Source of the DNA: Allomyces macrogynus ATCC 38327
Lineage: Eukaryota > Blastocladiomycota > Blastocladiomycetes > Blastocladiales > Blastocladiaceae
Length of the DNA stretch: 64,000 nucleotides
Direction: 5' to 3'
NCBI GenBank assembly: GCA_000151295.1
Contig: GG745364.1
Coordinates: forward strand, 18,396 to 82,395
Shown here: one piece after another, positions 23,557 to 34,257 of the stretch
How the letters are laid out: each line of letters opens with the position of its first letter
Numbering within the stretch: the first letter of the stretch is position 1
Notes under the pieces: model-generated
The model's input: only the letters and a program-made list of their open reading frames with translations
What the model was told of the DNA's origin: nothing
The model's database searches: none
Made by a program: the position numbers and the translations under genes

Positions 23557-24593
23557 TCACGGCGACACGGGCGTCGTCGTGAACAGCGCTTGCATGTCGG
23601 CGTCGTCGACAACGTCGATGGGTGTGAAGTTTTTGCTGTTCTTGATGGTCCTGTTGGGTCGAGTCGAGGGGAAGGGGGTCAGCGGCATGTAGATGAGGAT
23701 GGGAAGGTTGGAGTGGTGGGGGGGGGGGGGGGGGAGGCATACCGGTCGGCACCGCGCTCGAGCAACTGCTTGACAATGTCACGGGACCCGAGCAGTGTCG
23801 CGAGGTGCAGGGCTAGTCGTAGTGCGGGGAGACGGGAGGGTCAGGGGATGCGACGGCATTCGGGCCCGGACGAGGTTTGGTGGAGGGTTGCTAGCCCGTG
23901 AGCGGTCCTGAAGACATGACACGGTCCGCGCGTCGTCACGTACCCGTGTTGTTTCCCTACGTGAATCGAGACCGAACAAGGTGAGGATGGGGTTCATGGC
24001 GGTGGGGAGGAAACATAGGAGACGGAGACGTACGCCGCACTTTTCGTCGAGGTCCTCCTTGAACATGGCGTCGATAATATCGTGCGCGATCTTGTCGTGG
24101 CCCGTGAGCACGGCGTACTGCAAGCCCGTGAGCGATCCTGTGGACGCGGTACAGTCACGGTCAGTGTTCAGCGACATGGAAGAAAGCGAGCGGGCGCGTG
24201 CGCGCGAAATCACAAACCAATGTAGGCGCCGAGGAACTTGAACGCGTCTAGAGAATCAAAGGACGACGTCAGCCACACCGTGTGCCAGAGATCCGCATGC
24301 ACAGTGAAGTGCGGGACTCGATCGTACCAAGCTCAAAGTCCTTTGGGTACTTATACTCGCCGCGACGCTTGGCCTTGGTCAAGTCGCGGTCCTTCGCGAT
24401 CAGTGCGCGCACGGTCGCGGCGTCGCCCTGCTCGATCGCGTGGAAGAGCTACGATCGCGCGGCCGCGGTTGGTAGGTATTCCCGTGCATCGCATCGGCGC
24501 CCACAGATCGCGACGAGAATCGCGCTGCCGGGAGCCAAGTGTAGTGGAGAAGCATGACGGTACAGTTTCCGTGTCGTTGATGGCTTCGGGCAT
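23557..24593 (-). CDS. Small ankyrin-repeat protein, seven exons including a 13-nt microexon
   Basis: The assembled exons are 24593-24564, 24448-24328, 24247-24218, 24137-24034, 23956-23944, 23812-23743 and 23650-23557, totalling 462 nt and 153 aa. All phases agree and all introns are GT-AG (77-131 bp). The repeats read LFHAIEQGDAATVRALIAKD, TGLQYAVLTGHDKIAHDII and NNTALHLATLLGSRDIVKQL, each with the TPLH-like and hydrophobic helix pattern of ankyrins. The 13-nt exon supplies GGNNT between two repeats. The last intron contains a long poly-C run (poly-G at 23718-23735 on the plus strand). Ankyrins bind other proteins; the partner and role are unknown. Confidence 0.8.
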
Positions 24594-25670
24594 GGTGGAT
24601 GTCGTGGGAGATGCGGGCAGTTCGGGTACAACGCTCAGGATTCGTCAAGCGGCTTGCAGCAGCTTGAGGGTCTTGACCAAGCTGACAGGTGGAGCACGCG
24701 TTTGCGTGCGGTTGCAGCAAGTTGGACGGTCACTTGCAGCGAGGTAGGTGGTCGCGACGGTTGGTGATCGCAGCGCCAGAGAGGCGGTGGTGATCACGCA
24801 AACGACGAGTGGGAACGGCACTTGCCTCCGCTCTCTGCACATTATGAAGTATGTAGCAGAAAAGGGGGGTCCAGCTTCCTTGTTGTCCGCGCGACACCCA
24901 GCCAGACGCATGCCCCGCGCCCTCATGCGCGACTTCAGCGGCCATGATATCGTTTGCGCGCGCCGTCAACGACAGCAGCTGGCCGCCTGGCTCGTCGACT
25001 CCGCGCACAGAGACGAACAACGCGCTTGATTGCGAGACAAATCAATCACGCGTAAATCACGCTGCTCACGCCTTCCCATTGTGCGTATCACGCGCCATTT
25101 CGTGATCCGTTGCTGTGCACCTTCCCGCACCATCAAAAGCGCGATCGCTCCGCGCCCGCGTGCGCGAGTTCCTTAACCAAGAATTCATTTTTTTGGCTGC
25201 CCTCTACAATAAGCTTGCCGCCTCGCCTTTGGCCTCCACGGGCGGCAAGTTACGCATGAGGGTAGATCATCAGGGCTGATATTCAGGTGCGGCTGGAGTT
25301 TTAATGCAGACGTGTCTCTACGAACGGTCCGACATGCACGACTGTTGTGTTGCTGGATTTATGAGCGATTGGTAGTCTCATCGCTGGACGTCGTATGTTG
25401 CTGTGATCATGTCCGGTGCGGCTGTCGGAAAGGAGACAGGGGAGCGGAGATGAGCCAGAGAGGCCACAATCGAGAAGTAAATCAACTACAGTGTATGGTT
25501 ATATCCTCACGCACCCACCGCCGCCATCCACCATTCGGGTATAAATAAAGAGGGAGGCACGCGCGCGGTACGGCAGAAGCCCCCCAACAGCGGTGATTGG
25601 CGGCACGTCGATGCGCTCGACGAGGCCGTCCGAAAGTGAAGAGCGACCATGTTCGAGGCGCTGGGCCAGC
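24594..25670. other. Intergenic region with a strong inverted repeat
   Basis: About 1.1 kb separates two minus-strand genes. The notable content is a nested hairpin: CTTGCCGCC at 25214-25222 pairs with GGCGGCAAG at 25241-25249, enclosed by CCCTC (25200-25204) and GAGGG (25258-25262). A TATAAATAAA string lies near 25541 on the plus strand with no gene to serve. No protein gene is recognised. Confidence 0.4.
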
Positions 25671-26818
25671 CTACTTGTGCTTGACATACGACAAGTACGC
25701 GTTCCAGAACACCTACAGCCATGCACCGCACGTTAACCTCTCCTCTCATCTTTTCCGTGTGCAACCGAGCGGAACGTACGTTCACAGCGTTCACAAACAC
25801 GGGCTGCAGCGGCACCGGCACGACCTTGAAGTTGACCAACTGGATCGGCGCCCACACGGCCAGATCCACCTTGTACGTCGGCCAAAAATCGCGCCGGTAC
25901 CGCCGCGCCGTGTCGCTCGCCGAGTGGCCCGAGAACATGTTGGTCGCGACAAGGAAGAGCGACAGGTAGGGCGGCTCGAAGACGAACTGTGTGGACGGAG
26001 CGAATCGTCAGCGATTTGGGTCGGATCAAGGGAGATGAGGAGAGAAGCGAATGTACCAGGTCGCCCACCAGCTTGGTCGTGGCCACCGACATGGTCACGG
26101 CGCCGTGCGCCGAAGTCATGGCGGCGGATGACGCGGCGGCGGCTGTGATGGTGGTGGACGTTGCGGGCCGTGCGGCACGGAATCGCGCAAACAGGTGCAG
26201 GACGGTGCGGTCGAGCGTCGAATACCACCACGTGTAGAGCGGACTGTCGGATTCGGAGAGTTGGTGGTCAGCATGACATCGTTGCGAGAATACGCCAGAA
26301 ACGAGCGTGAGCAACGTACCCTGCCAAGCACAGGCCGAACCCGGTCATGACCCCCACTACGAATCACAGAGAATCAGCAAAATGCAACGACGAAGAGTCC
26401 ATCCTACTCTGCCAATGAACGTACATCGGTGCCAATCCACGCGGAACGTGCGCGCCGGCGCCAAATCCGACTCCCTGCGGCTCGTCGGATCAATTTCGCC
26501 GATGTGTGTCGGACTGAGTGCAACACCGCCACCACCGAGCATGGCCGGTGCTGTTGCCGACGGCTCGCAGTGCGTCGTCGGAATCACCGAATGGCCACCG
26601 CCGGAATCGGAGGTGCGCCCGTGGTGCTCAATGGCTTGGCTGAGCAGGTCGCCAGTGCACCAAAGGGTGGCTGGATCGGGTACGGAATGAGATGCAATTC
26701 CTGGAGGCGTGACAACGACCAGTGCGCGGGTGGACAGCGTACCGGCCGTGATGCACTGCGTCTTGTAGGGGTGCACTTCGAGCAGGCGGTTGTAGCGGCC
26801 GAGCAGCGTGCGGAACAT
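25671..26818 (-). CDS. Mpv17/PMP22 family membrane protein
   Basis: Exons are 26818-26743, 26670-26425, 26356-26320, 26243-26057, 25986-25780 and 25712-25671; all introns are GT-AG (67-76 bp) and phases agree, giving 264 aa. Family features are YNRLLEVHPYKTQCI at the N-terminus, WCTGDLLSQAIEHHG, VDWHRLGVMTGFGLCLAGP across two junctions, YTWWYSTLDR, and the C-terminal block FWPTYKVDLAVWAPIQLVNF then VFWNAYLSYVKHK. Four membrane helices are expected. Members sit in peroxisomal or inner mitochondrial membranes and affect permeability or mtDNA upkeep; which organelle is not evident here. A Gly/Ser-rich insert of about 55 residues follows the first helix and is not typical. Confidence 0.9.
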
Positions 26819-27454
26819 GGTATTGAGGTTGAGAGAGAGTGGAGGGCAGTTGTCGAGTCGAGAGTCAGGCTGCAAAGAGGGACACGGCAAGAGGGCCGGA
26901 ACCGGGTCAGCGTATCTGACCAAGGCACCTGCCAAGTCGAGGCGTGGGTGGTCGTGGGGGGAGTGTTGCTGCAGCTGTCGATGGTGGTGCAACACGTCGG
27001 GCGGCTCGCGGCAGGGACCGGCGTCGCGTCTGTCGCAGAATGGTGTCGATAAGTGGCCGGGGGCGGGTACTCACAGGATGGACAGCAAAGTTGCGGTGGG
27101 TGCCGAGGTCCAAGTCGGTCTAGTCGGGAGAGAGCAGGGCGGCAGGCGGAAGGAATCGATTATCGTGCGGTTTTGGTGGCCGGACCGGTGGGTTGGAATA
27201 AATCACGGTCAGGTGATCGTGATGTTGCTGGATCACTTGTGGACGTCGCGGCACGTCCGCTGCACGTCGCTGCAAATCGCGAGCCGGCCAACCATCTCGC
27301 AGTCTCCCGCTCTCGCAGCCATCACAGCGCGTCAGCGACTCGCTGCAATCACAGCAGATCGCTCGGAGACTTGCTCGGCGGCATCTGGCACGGTGGTCGA
27401 GGCCTGATCGCTCAGCTCCATCGCGGTGCCCCTCCCGACCAAGTTCTCTCCATC
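26819..27454. other. Divergent promoter region, Mpv17-like / BK-like channel
   Basis: No gene is supported in these 636 bp. The frame upstream of the channel start is open from 27053 but lacks coding character before the ATG at 27455. Confidence 0.45.
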
Positions 27455-30400
27455 ATGAACGGACCCGGGATCAATCTGACCGCGGCCCTGCCCGTGCACC
27501 GCCGTCTCGTCGACGCCGTCGTCAACCAGGCTGCGCACCCGCAGCCGCACGACACGGACCGCGCGCAGGCGCGCCCGAACTCGTCGTCTACCGCAAACTT
27601 GTCCCCGCACCGCGTCCCTCTGCCCGGTAGCGCACACCCATCACCCTCGTCGTCGCGCCGTGATCTCTCGAGTTCCATACGGTCACGATCGGCAAGTCGC
27701 GTATCCGTTCACGAGACGCTCGCTGTGCCCACGTCGGTCCCCGTGCCGTCGACGATCCCACGTGCAGAAGGTACTGGCGGCAGCGACGCGACACTGAGCG
27801 AGATTACGCACCGTCACCGTAACCGGTCGCTACAGATGCACCCGGAACGCGCTGGGTCGGTCGGGTCGCCAAGTTCCCCCAAGTCGCACTTGTCGGCCAC
27901 GGCGCCCTCATCTCCCGACCAGCCATCAAGCGGCTCGTTTCTCTGCAAGGAGCTCTTTATCGCGTCGTCACCCAACCTGACGGCAACCGAACCAAGCACG
28001 GCCGTGGGCCACAACGAGTCGTCCGTTCCTAACACCAACGGCATCAGCAATGGGGACATGCGCGACCGGTCCGGATACATTTCGCTCATGGCGAGCACAG
28101 CGACCATCACGGCCAACGCTTCGCCCGCCAAGCCGGCAAGACTCGCGAGTACATTCAATGACACGAAACAGCCGATTCTCGCCCCTCCGCCCTTGGACAC
28201 GCGTAAGGAGCCGACGTTTCAGCAGAAACTCGCCTTCTACCTGGATACGTCGCGTACTGGGCGTCTTCTCGAGCTGTTTGATGCGATCCTATCGCTCGCG
28301 CAGTGCGCGCTCTACGTCTGGAACTCGACTTACGTGCGTCCAGCTACTCTGCTCGATACGAGCAGCGCGATTGCCATGGGCGTGCAATCAGCCGCCGACG
28401 AGACGAGTTTTGCCGGCGCCATGGCCCAAATGGGCCTCTTCACGTCATCGTCATCGTCGAGTGTCGCCGAGGAACTGGCCACGACGACCGCGATTCCCCT
28501 GCCCCGGCTCAACCTGACGCTCGAACTGATTCTCGCGTCGCTGCTCGTCCTTGTCTTTGCCTTCCGCCTCTTCGTCGCACCAATCCGGGCCAGCTTCCTC
28601 ACCTCCACCTACTCGCTCCTGACGCTGCTGAGCTCGGTGCCCATCTACTTTGCCGCCCTCTTCCACGCGCACCTCGCGCACAGCTACATGTCTGCGGGTA
28701 ACCTCGTCTACCTGTACCCGGCGCGATGGGCGCGGCTGCACGCGACCATCGACATGGTGTTTATGCCCGTTCAGGACCCGTTGTTCCGAATTTCGGCGAT
28801 TGCGCGCAAGGTCATTTCCGTGACGTGCGCAATTTTGTTTACGCTCTTGACGGTCGCCGCGTTCATCCACATCACGCTGTACCGCGAGGCGAAGCCAGGC
28901 GCGCCGGCGCCGTCGTTCATGGACGTGTTCTACTTTGTACGTGAGCGGTTTGTGGTCTCAAGGCGGGGTGGGGCGTGGTGCTCACTCGGATGTGGGATAG
29001 ACCATCATGTCGTCGACGTCGGGCCAAAACGCAACGATTCAGGCCGACAGTTGGTTCACGCGCGCGTTACTATTGTGCATCATGATTGCCGGTACGCTAC
29101 TCCTTGAGCAAACCACACGCTAGTTTGCTCAACCAACTGACCACGCGCGCTACGAATCCTAGGTGCCTTCTACATCCCGACCAACCTGTCGGAACTGCTC
29201 ACTATGGTGCGCAGTCGGTCCAAGTTCAACAAGCCGCACCTGTCGACGGCCAGCCAATCGCATGTGCTCGTGACCGGCACATTCGACGGCCACTCGATTC
29301 TCGAATTCCTGCGCGAATTTTTCTGCCCGGACCACGGCCCGTCCACCGTGACTACGCGCGTCGTCATGCTCAACCCGAACGAGCCCTCCGAGGAACTCGT
29401 TGCCGTACTGCACGACCCGGCCTACACGTCCCGCGTCACGTACGTCCTCGGTACGCCGACCTCGTTCCGGTCCCTCGACCGAGCGGCCGCGCGGTCCGCG
29501 AAAGCCGTGTTCGTCTTGACCGCCAAGGACTCGTCCGCGGCGATGGCCGAGGACGCTGAGACCGTGATGCGTGCGCTCGCGATTAAGAAGTATCATCCGG
29601 CCCTGCGCGTCTTTGTCGAGTCGATGTTGCCCGAGAACCAGGCGCAGTTTTACTACCTCTCCGACCAGATTTTGTGCATCGAGGAGTTGTCCATGGGGAT
29701 TCTTGCGCAGGCCGTGCGCGTGCCCGGGTTCCCGACGCTGATTGCGCTGTTGTCGTCATCGATGACGGACGAGTCGCGGCGGGTGCTCGTGCAGTTGGCG
29801 GAAAAGCAAGAGTTGAAGTGGGTCAAGCCGTATATTCGTGGGGCCAGGTACGTTCGCCCGCTTTCTGTTGGCCGTTTTCGGTCCCGGGACTGACCCATTT
29901 CCCGTCTCACAGCCAGGAAATGTACGCGTGCCACTTCCCGCGCGCGCTGGTGGGGATGGCGTTCAAGGACGTCTCGCGCGTCCTGTTTGGCCGGTTCGGT
30001 GCGTGTTTGATTGGGCTTGGGGCCAACGCGACGCGCGAGGATTTGCCGACGTCGCAGCAGTTCCATATCGTACTGAACCCGGCCGAGTACGTGCTGACCG
30101 GGTGCGAGATTGGGTTTCTGATCGCGTCCGAGTCCGAGGTCGTGGATGACATTATGAAGTTTACGGGCGAGACCAAGGAGAACGACGCGAGCGATTCGGA
30201 GAGCGACGATGACGAGGACGAGGAGGAGGCCGAGGAGGAGGCCGAGGAGGAGGAGAAGCTGCTGCTCAAGAAACTCGCGCCGGGTGACGACGACAAGAAC
30301 GACGACTTGGTCGCGCCGCGCGTGACCGTCGACGTGCAGGACGTCGACCCGACACCGCACACGAGCGTGAGCAACATGGCGCGCATGAAGCTCTTGACCT

Positions 30401-31502
30401 CGTCGCAAATCAGTCTCGGCCCACGGACCTGGTCCGAGTGCGACGGGCTCGATGCGACCGACGACACCGACCTCAACACTGACTTTGACCGTCCGCGCCG
30501 GATGGAGGGGCTCGGGACTGGCGCGCTGTTGCACACGGCGGGTGACCGCGTCGTTGTTGACGACACGTCCAATTTCGACCTGTCCGCGCTCGACCCGAAC
30601 ATCGAAGACCATATTATTCTCTGCGACACGAACCCGGACGCGTCCGTCGGCGCTTTGCTCGACTTGTTCCTGCACCCGTTACGCGACCCGTTGATTGCTG
30701 ACCCGGTGCCCGTCGTGATCCTGTCGCTCGCGGACGCGTCGCCGGCGCTGAACCGGTTCACGGACGTGTTTCACGTGCACGGCAATCCGCTGAGACGGCA
30801 GGATTTGCTTAGGGCGGGGATTGATCGGGCGCGGAAACTGGTGATTCTGTCGTCGGCGGGGACGAAGCCCGGGTCGGATCCGCGGAGTGCGGATGCCGGG
30901 TCGATCTTGTGCGCTTTGAATGCCGAGAGCGCGGAATTGCGCCGGCCGTTTGTCGTCGTGCAGCTGCACAAGGAGAATTTCAAGTTTATTGGGCAGACCG
31001 AGGTGTTGCACGGCGTGCAGGATCCGTCGGGTTCGTTCTCGTGTCTCTTTCTGCTCGCTCACCGTGGGCTCACGAACTGAAGCTCATTGATTCCGTAGCG
31101 CAATGCATTCTCCGCCCTTCGTTCATGGCGGGCCACGTCTTTTCCGCGTCGCTCCTCGACGGCCTGCTTGCGCAAACCTACTACTCGGGCCACGTTCTCT
31201 CCGTGATCAAGCGGCTCATTTTCACGGGCCGTAAATCGCTTGTCGAAAAGCTGCGCGCGCATGGGTCGTTGCCGGCGCAGCACACGTGCGTGCACTCGTT
31301 ACCCGTACCCTCCCGGCTGATGGGCCGGACCTACCGCGATTTGTACTCGCACTTGGCGCACCAAAGCATGGTCCCGCTCGGGTTGTATCGGAAGGTGGCG
31401 GCCGAGAAGGGGCCGCTGTGCATGACGATTATCAATCCGCGGCCGAAGATGGTGGTCAGGGGGGAGGATATGGTGCTGGTGTTGACGAATGAGGCGATGT
31501 GA
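27455..31502 (+). CDS. BK/Slo-type (calcium-activated potassium channel alpha-like) channel with atypical pore
   Basis: Exons are 27455-28936, 29001-29091, 29163-29847, 29913-31030 and 31099-31502; introns of 64-71 bp, four of them in consistent phase, giving about 1259 aa. A disordered N-terminus of about 245 residues precedes hydrophobic segments from about residue 260 to 535 (LILASLLVLVFAFRLFV, VISVTCAILFTLLTVAAFI, LLLCIMIAGAFYIPTNLSEL). Two RCK domains follow: SHVLVTGTFDGHSILEFL, AIKKYHPALRVFVESM, SQEMYACHFPRALVGMAF and later IILCDTNPDASVGALLDL, SFMAGHVFSASLLDGLLAQT. This order is that of BK channels, which sit in the plasma membrane. The pore loop reads VFYFTIMSSTSGQNATIQAD where the family has a T-V-G-Y-G-D filter, and the Asp-rich calcium bowl is absent. 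Potassium selectivity is therefore unproven. Confidence 0.9.
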
Positions 31503-31771
31503 GCGAAGGGGAAGGGACTGGATGGGATTGGGTGGAGACTTGCGACAGTGGTGAGACTAGATATTTTATCAAGCGATAGCCGGCTTTTGCTTCATGCTTT
31601 TGCTTGAGGTGCACGAGATTTGGTCCAGCAGATTGAAGCAGCCTTCACCGCTTGTTTGACCGCGCCAAGATCACCAGAAGCTTGAGCCCTAAACGAGAAC
31701 GTTTGGGCGTTGCGCGACAAAGGGTAAAGGAGGGGGTGGGGGGCAAAGGACGAGAGCAATCAAAGCAAGGA

Positions 31772-32264
31772 AGGGTGGGGACGTGGAGTGGGTGCTCAAG
31801 GGCGTGTTGACGGTGCTGGCTGGCGCGCGTGTTGCCGTTATGGGACGGACGGGGAGTGGGGTGCGTATCTTCGCTTTGTGAGCGACCACGTCTGCTCACG
31901 ATGACTGGTTTTGAGCGCCCGCGATGGAAATCGAGTCTGGTCGGAGCCCTTAAGCGCATGTTGCCGTAACAGACGGGCAAGATTGAGCTCGACGGCGCGC
32001 CCGTGACGGAGTTGGGTCTCCAGTCTGCGGTCGCAGTGGGGCTTTGTGAACAAAGTTGCGGGTCCTCCTCACTGCCCCTACTCTCGCTCGGACGCAACAG
32101 GTAACTGGCACCAGCGACGCGCTAGAAAGCTACTTGCTCAAGGGCACGCCCCGCGACAACCTCGACCCGACCGGCATGCGCGCCGATGCCGACTTGCACG
32201 GTTTGCTCGACCCGTTCCGCGCGCAACTGCCGTTTGGTCTCGACCACCCACTCGACTCGCTGGC
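31772..32264 (+). pseudogene. Relic of ABCC transporter second nucleotide-binding domain (partial duplicate of 62090-62572)
   Basis: The segment aligns base by base with exon 6 end, intron 6, exon 7, intron 7 and exon 8 start of the ABCC gene at 57951-63029. It keeps the Walker A coding stretch (GGACGGGGAGTGGGG) and the exon 8 stretch TACTTGCTCAAGGGCACG. Damage includes loss of the intron 6 acceptor (TAG to TGG before AAATCGAGTCTGG), a TAC to TAA stop in the conserved PYQTGK motif, a 2-base loss near the LSLQYLR equivalent, and no upstream or downstream ABC sequence. Retained introns mean it arose from genomic DNA, not by retroposition. Confidence 0.9.
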
Positions 32265-32716
32265 GATGGAATCGAGGCATCATTGGAATCACATTGGATC
32301 ATCAGCATTTGCGAATATATACAAAGAAGTTGTTTGCATTCAACAACCTCGACGTGACGATCGAGTGAACGAGAAGGACAAGAGCAACATGGCGGAGCAA
32401 TGCCTGCACTGAGATTTACCAAGCCGTTTTCATTCAATCAACGTTGATTATCTCGCGGAAAAACTCCATCACTTCAAGGGTATGGTTGGTTCGGGCCTTC
32501 AGCTGTTTCAACGACTTGCAGCAGCAACTCTCCTGAGGAGGTGTCAGTTCTGCCGGCGTGCGACACAGTGTGTAGAGTTCCTGACCCAATCCAAGCAACG
32601 CATTCTCCACGCTGTTTCAGCCAAACCGCATTGATTGTTGTCACGTCGCATGCAGCACGAGACCGTCACCTTTGTCGCGTCTCGACACCGCCGCCCATTC
32701 CACAGTCCATGCTCCC
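32265..32716. other. Intergenic region
   Basis: No gene recognised in about 450 bp of moderate GC between the ABCC relic and the 3' end of the next minus-strand gene. Confidence 0.45.
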
Positions 32717-33517
32717 CTACTTTCCCGTCACCGTTGACTTGCGCCGCCCCGCCCCCGCCTGCGGCGCCGCAGCCGGTGGAGTCGTCGGTGCCGCTGCCGC
32801 TGCCCGTGTCGGCGAGCTACTCGAGCCCTTGGCACTGCCTATACTTGCATGCAGTCCGTGCGGATCAGACCCGCTCCCATTCGGCGCCTGGATCGTGACC
32901 GTGCCTCCGCCGCGTGCCGTGCGCTTACTAGCCGCGGCAGGGCCTTCAGCAGAACCCGTGCTGTCGGCGTCTGCAATCGTGCTTGCGGCGGCGGTGGAGG
33001 AGTGCGCGGGGAGGGTGCGCGGTTTGGTCGTGGTGGTGTTGCGGCGTGCGCCTGTGCGGGTGGTGGCAGATTCGGTCCGTGAGCACGGGCGACGCGGTCC
33101 CAACGAGCGATGTGTGGGCGAAGAATGCTCGACAAACCCCCAGCGACACGGAACCGGTCTGTGGCCGCGTTATCGAGGAGCGGCACGTAGGCCGTGCTGC
33201 CGTCGTCTTCGTCTACCACTCGACGCGATACGCCGTCAGCAGATCCATCACGCGAAGTGCCAAGGGTAGCGTGCACCCCCACCTTGCACAACCTTGAGCA
33301 GCGTGCATACGGCGCGCGGCTCGATATACTTTTTCGCGTACTCGCGCGGCTTGCTGGCGAGGTCGAGCACGTCCCCCGAGTCGAGCGCGAGGTCGACGGG
33401 TTCCGGGAACGTCAGCTTGAGCGCGGCCTTGATGTGGCCGAGCAGGACCGTGTTAAGGCAGTTGCTGTTGAAGAGACGCTCGTCATTGTCGCCGTACTTG
33501 ACGGTGAAGAAGGTCAT
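32717..33517 (-). CDS. CXorf65-like conserved protein
   Basis: Exons are 33517-33283, 33212-33138 and 33051-32717 (introns GTGGGG..TAG and GTTTGT..CAG, both phase 1), 214 aa. The N-terminal 90 residues resemble the CXorf65 family: MTFFTVKYGDNDERLFNSNC, VDLALDSGDVLDL, EYAKKYIEPRAVCTLLKVV, then DGSTAYVPLLDN. The rest is a disordered Ala/Ser/Thr-rich tail ending RRKSTVTGK. The molecular role of this family is unknown to me. The fold looks ubiquitin-like or RA-like from strand spacing, which is inference. An AT-rich ATAATATATT element lies about 85 bp before the start. Confidence 0.7.
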
Positions 33518-33679
33518 GGTCGCGGTCGTTGAGCGTGGGCCGGAAGATTGCAGCGAGTTGGTGCACTGTCGTGGTTGATGTTGCGGTGTGCGCCAGCAGA
33601 AATATATTATCATGGCGCTCTTGCAGCACAGTGATCAGCGTTTCGAGCTGGCTGACCACTGTTAATTGTCCGGTTCTCC

Positions 33680-33855
33680 CCAGCTCACTGCTTCACTCCA
33701 AGCCATGAACACCAAGAAAAGCCCTGGCATTTTCAGACAGCACTTAATGTGTGTCCACAAATTGACGGGGGCCTCGAGACGTTCTAGGCGATCCAAGACG
33801 AGCGTTCCCGTCCACTTGGCGAGCGCCATACACTTGAAGTTGGTCAGTTGTGGCA
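33680..33855 (-). repeat. Partial copy of the F-box/LRR gene 3' end
   Basis: This 176-bp segment matches 34262-34437 with only about six differences and encodes the same C-terminal stretch (NFKCMAL, TGTLVLDRLERLEAP). It lacks the rest of the gene. The tRNA-bearing unit lies exactly between the two copies. Confidence 0.9.
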
Positions 33856-34257
33856 ACTGACGTTTTTCCTTAAATCACTGCCACCACAGCCGCCACCGTC
33901 GCTACCTGCGACTGTCCGCCTGGGCGCACGCCAACACAGCCATAGCAAACCTAGTGCGGCGCGTGCACGCAGCTGCCAGCACCTGCCCAGCGCCGGGCCG
34001 ACAGGGTGGAGTTTGGGGGTGTGTGTGCACTACAATATTGCCCCTCCCTGACCCTTCTCCACCACGCGCTGCGCCGCATACCTTCCGCAACAAGCAACTT
34101 GCAAAAAATCGACTTCAACAAAACTCGGGAGAGTGGGATTCGAACCCACGTTTCCGGAGATTCACAGTCATGTCGTGATGCCTTAGACCACTCGGCCATC
34201 TCCCCAGTGAAAACTCTGGCCTGAGGGTGTAACTTTGGTGTTCCACACCTTAACTGA
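33855..34257 (-). repeat. 403-bp tRNA-bearing repeat, copy 1 (inverted relative to 43917-44319)
   Basis: Nearly identical over its whole length to the reverse complement of 43917-44319. Both ends carry AACTGA(C/T)G. Outside these points the flanks of the two copies differ. It holds one class II tRNA gene and about 250 bp of unique spacer. Confidence 0.9.
34125..34205 (-). tRNA. Class II tRNA gene, identity uncertain (anticodon position reads ATG)
   Basis: The 81-nt sequence folds as acceptor GGGGAGA/TCTCCCG (first pair G-G mismatched), D stem GCC/GGC with a Ser/Leu-type loop GAGTGGTCTAA, anticodon stem TCACG/TGTGA, a 12-nt variable arm ATCTCCGGAAAC, and T arm GTGGG-TTCGAAT-CCCAC. A TTTT terminator follows at once. 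The 7-nt loop ACATGAC puts ATG at 34-36 and C at 33, which suits neither Ser nor Leu. It may be a diverged Ser/Leu tRNA or a non-functional copy. Confidence 0.7.

Noticed and set aside
33855..34257. tRNA-derived SINE
   Set aside because: A TTTT terminator directly follows an otherwise complete tRNA, there is no A-rich or LINE-like tail, and both ends share AACTGA-type termini. A duplicated tRNA-bearing unit fits better.
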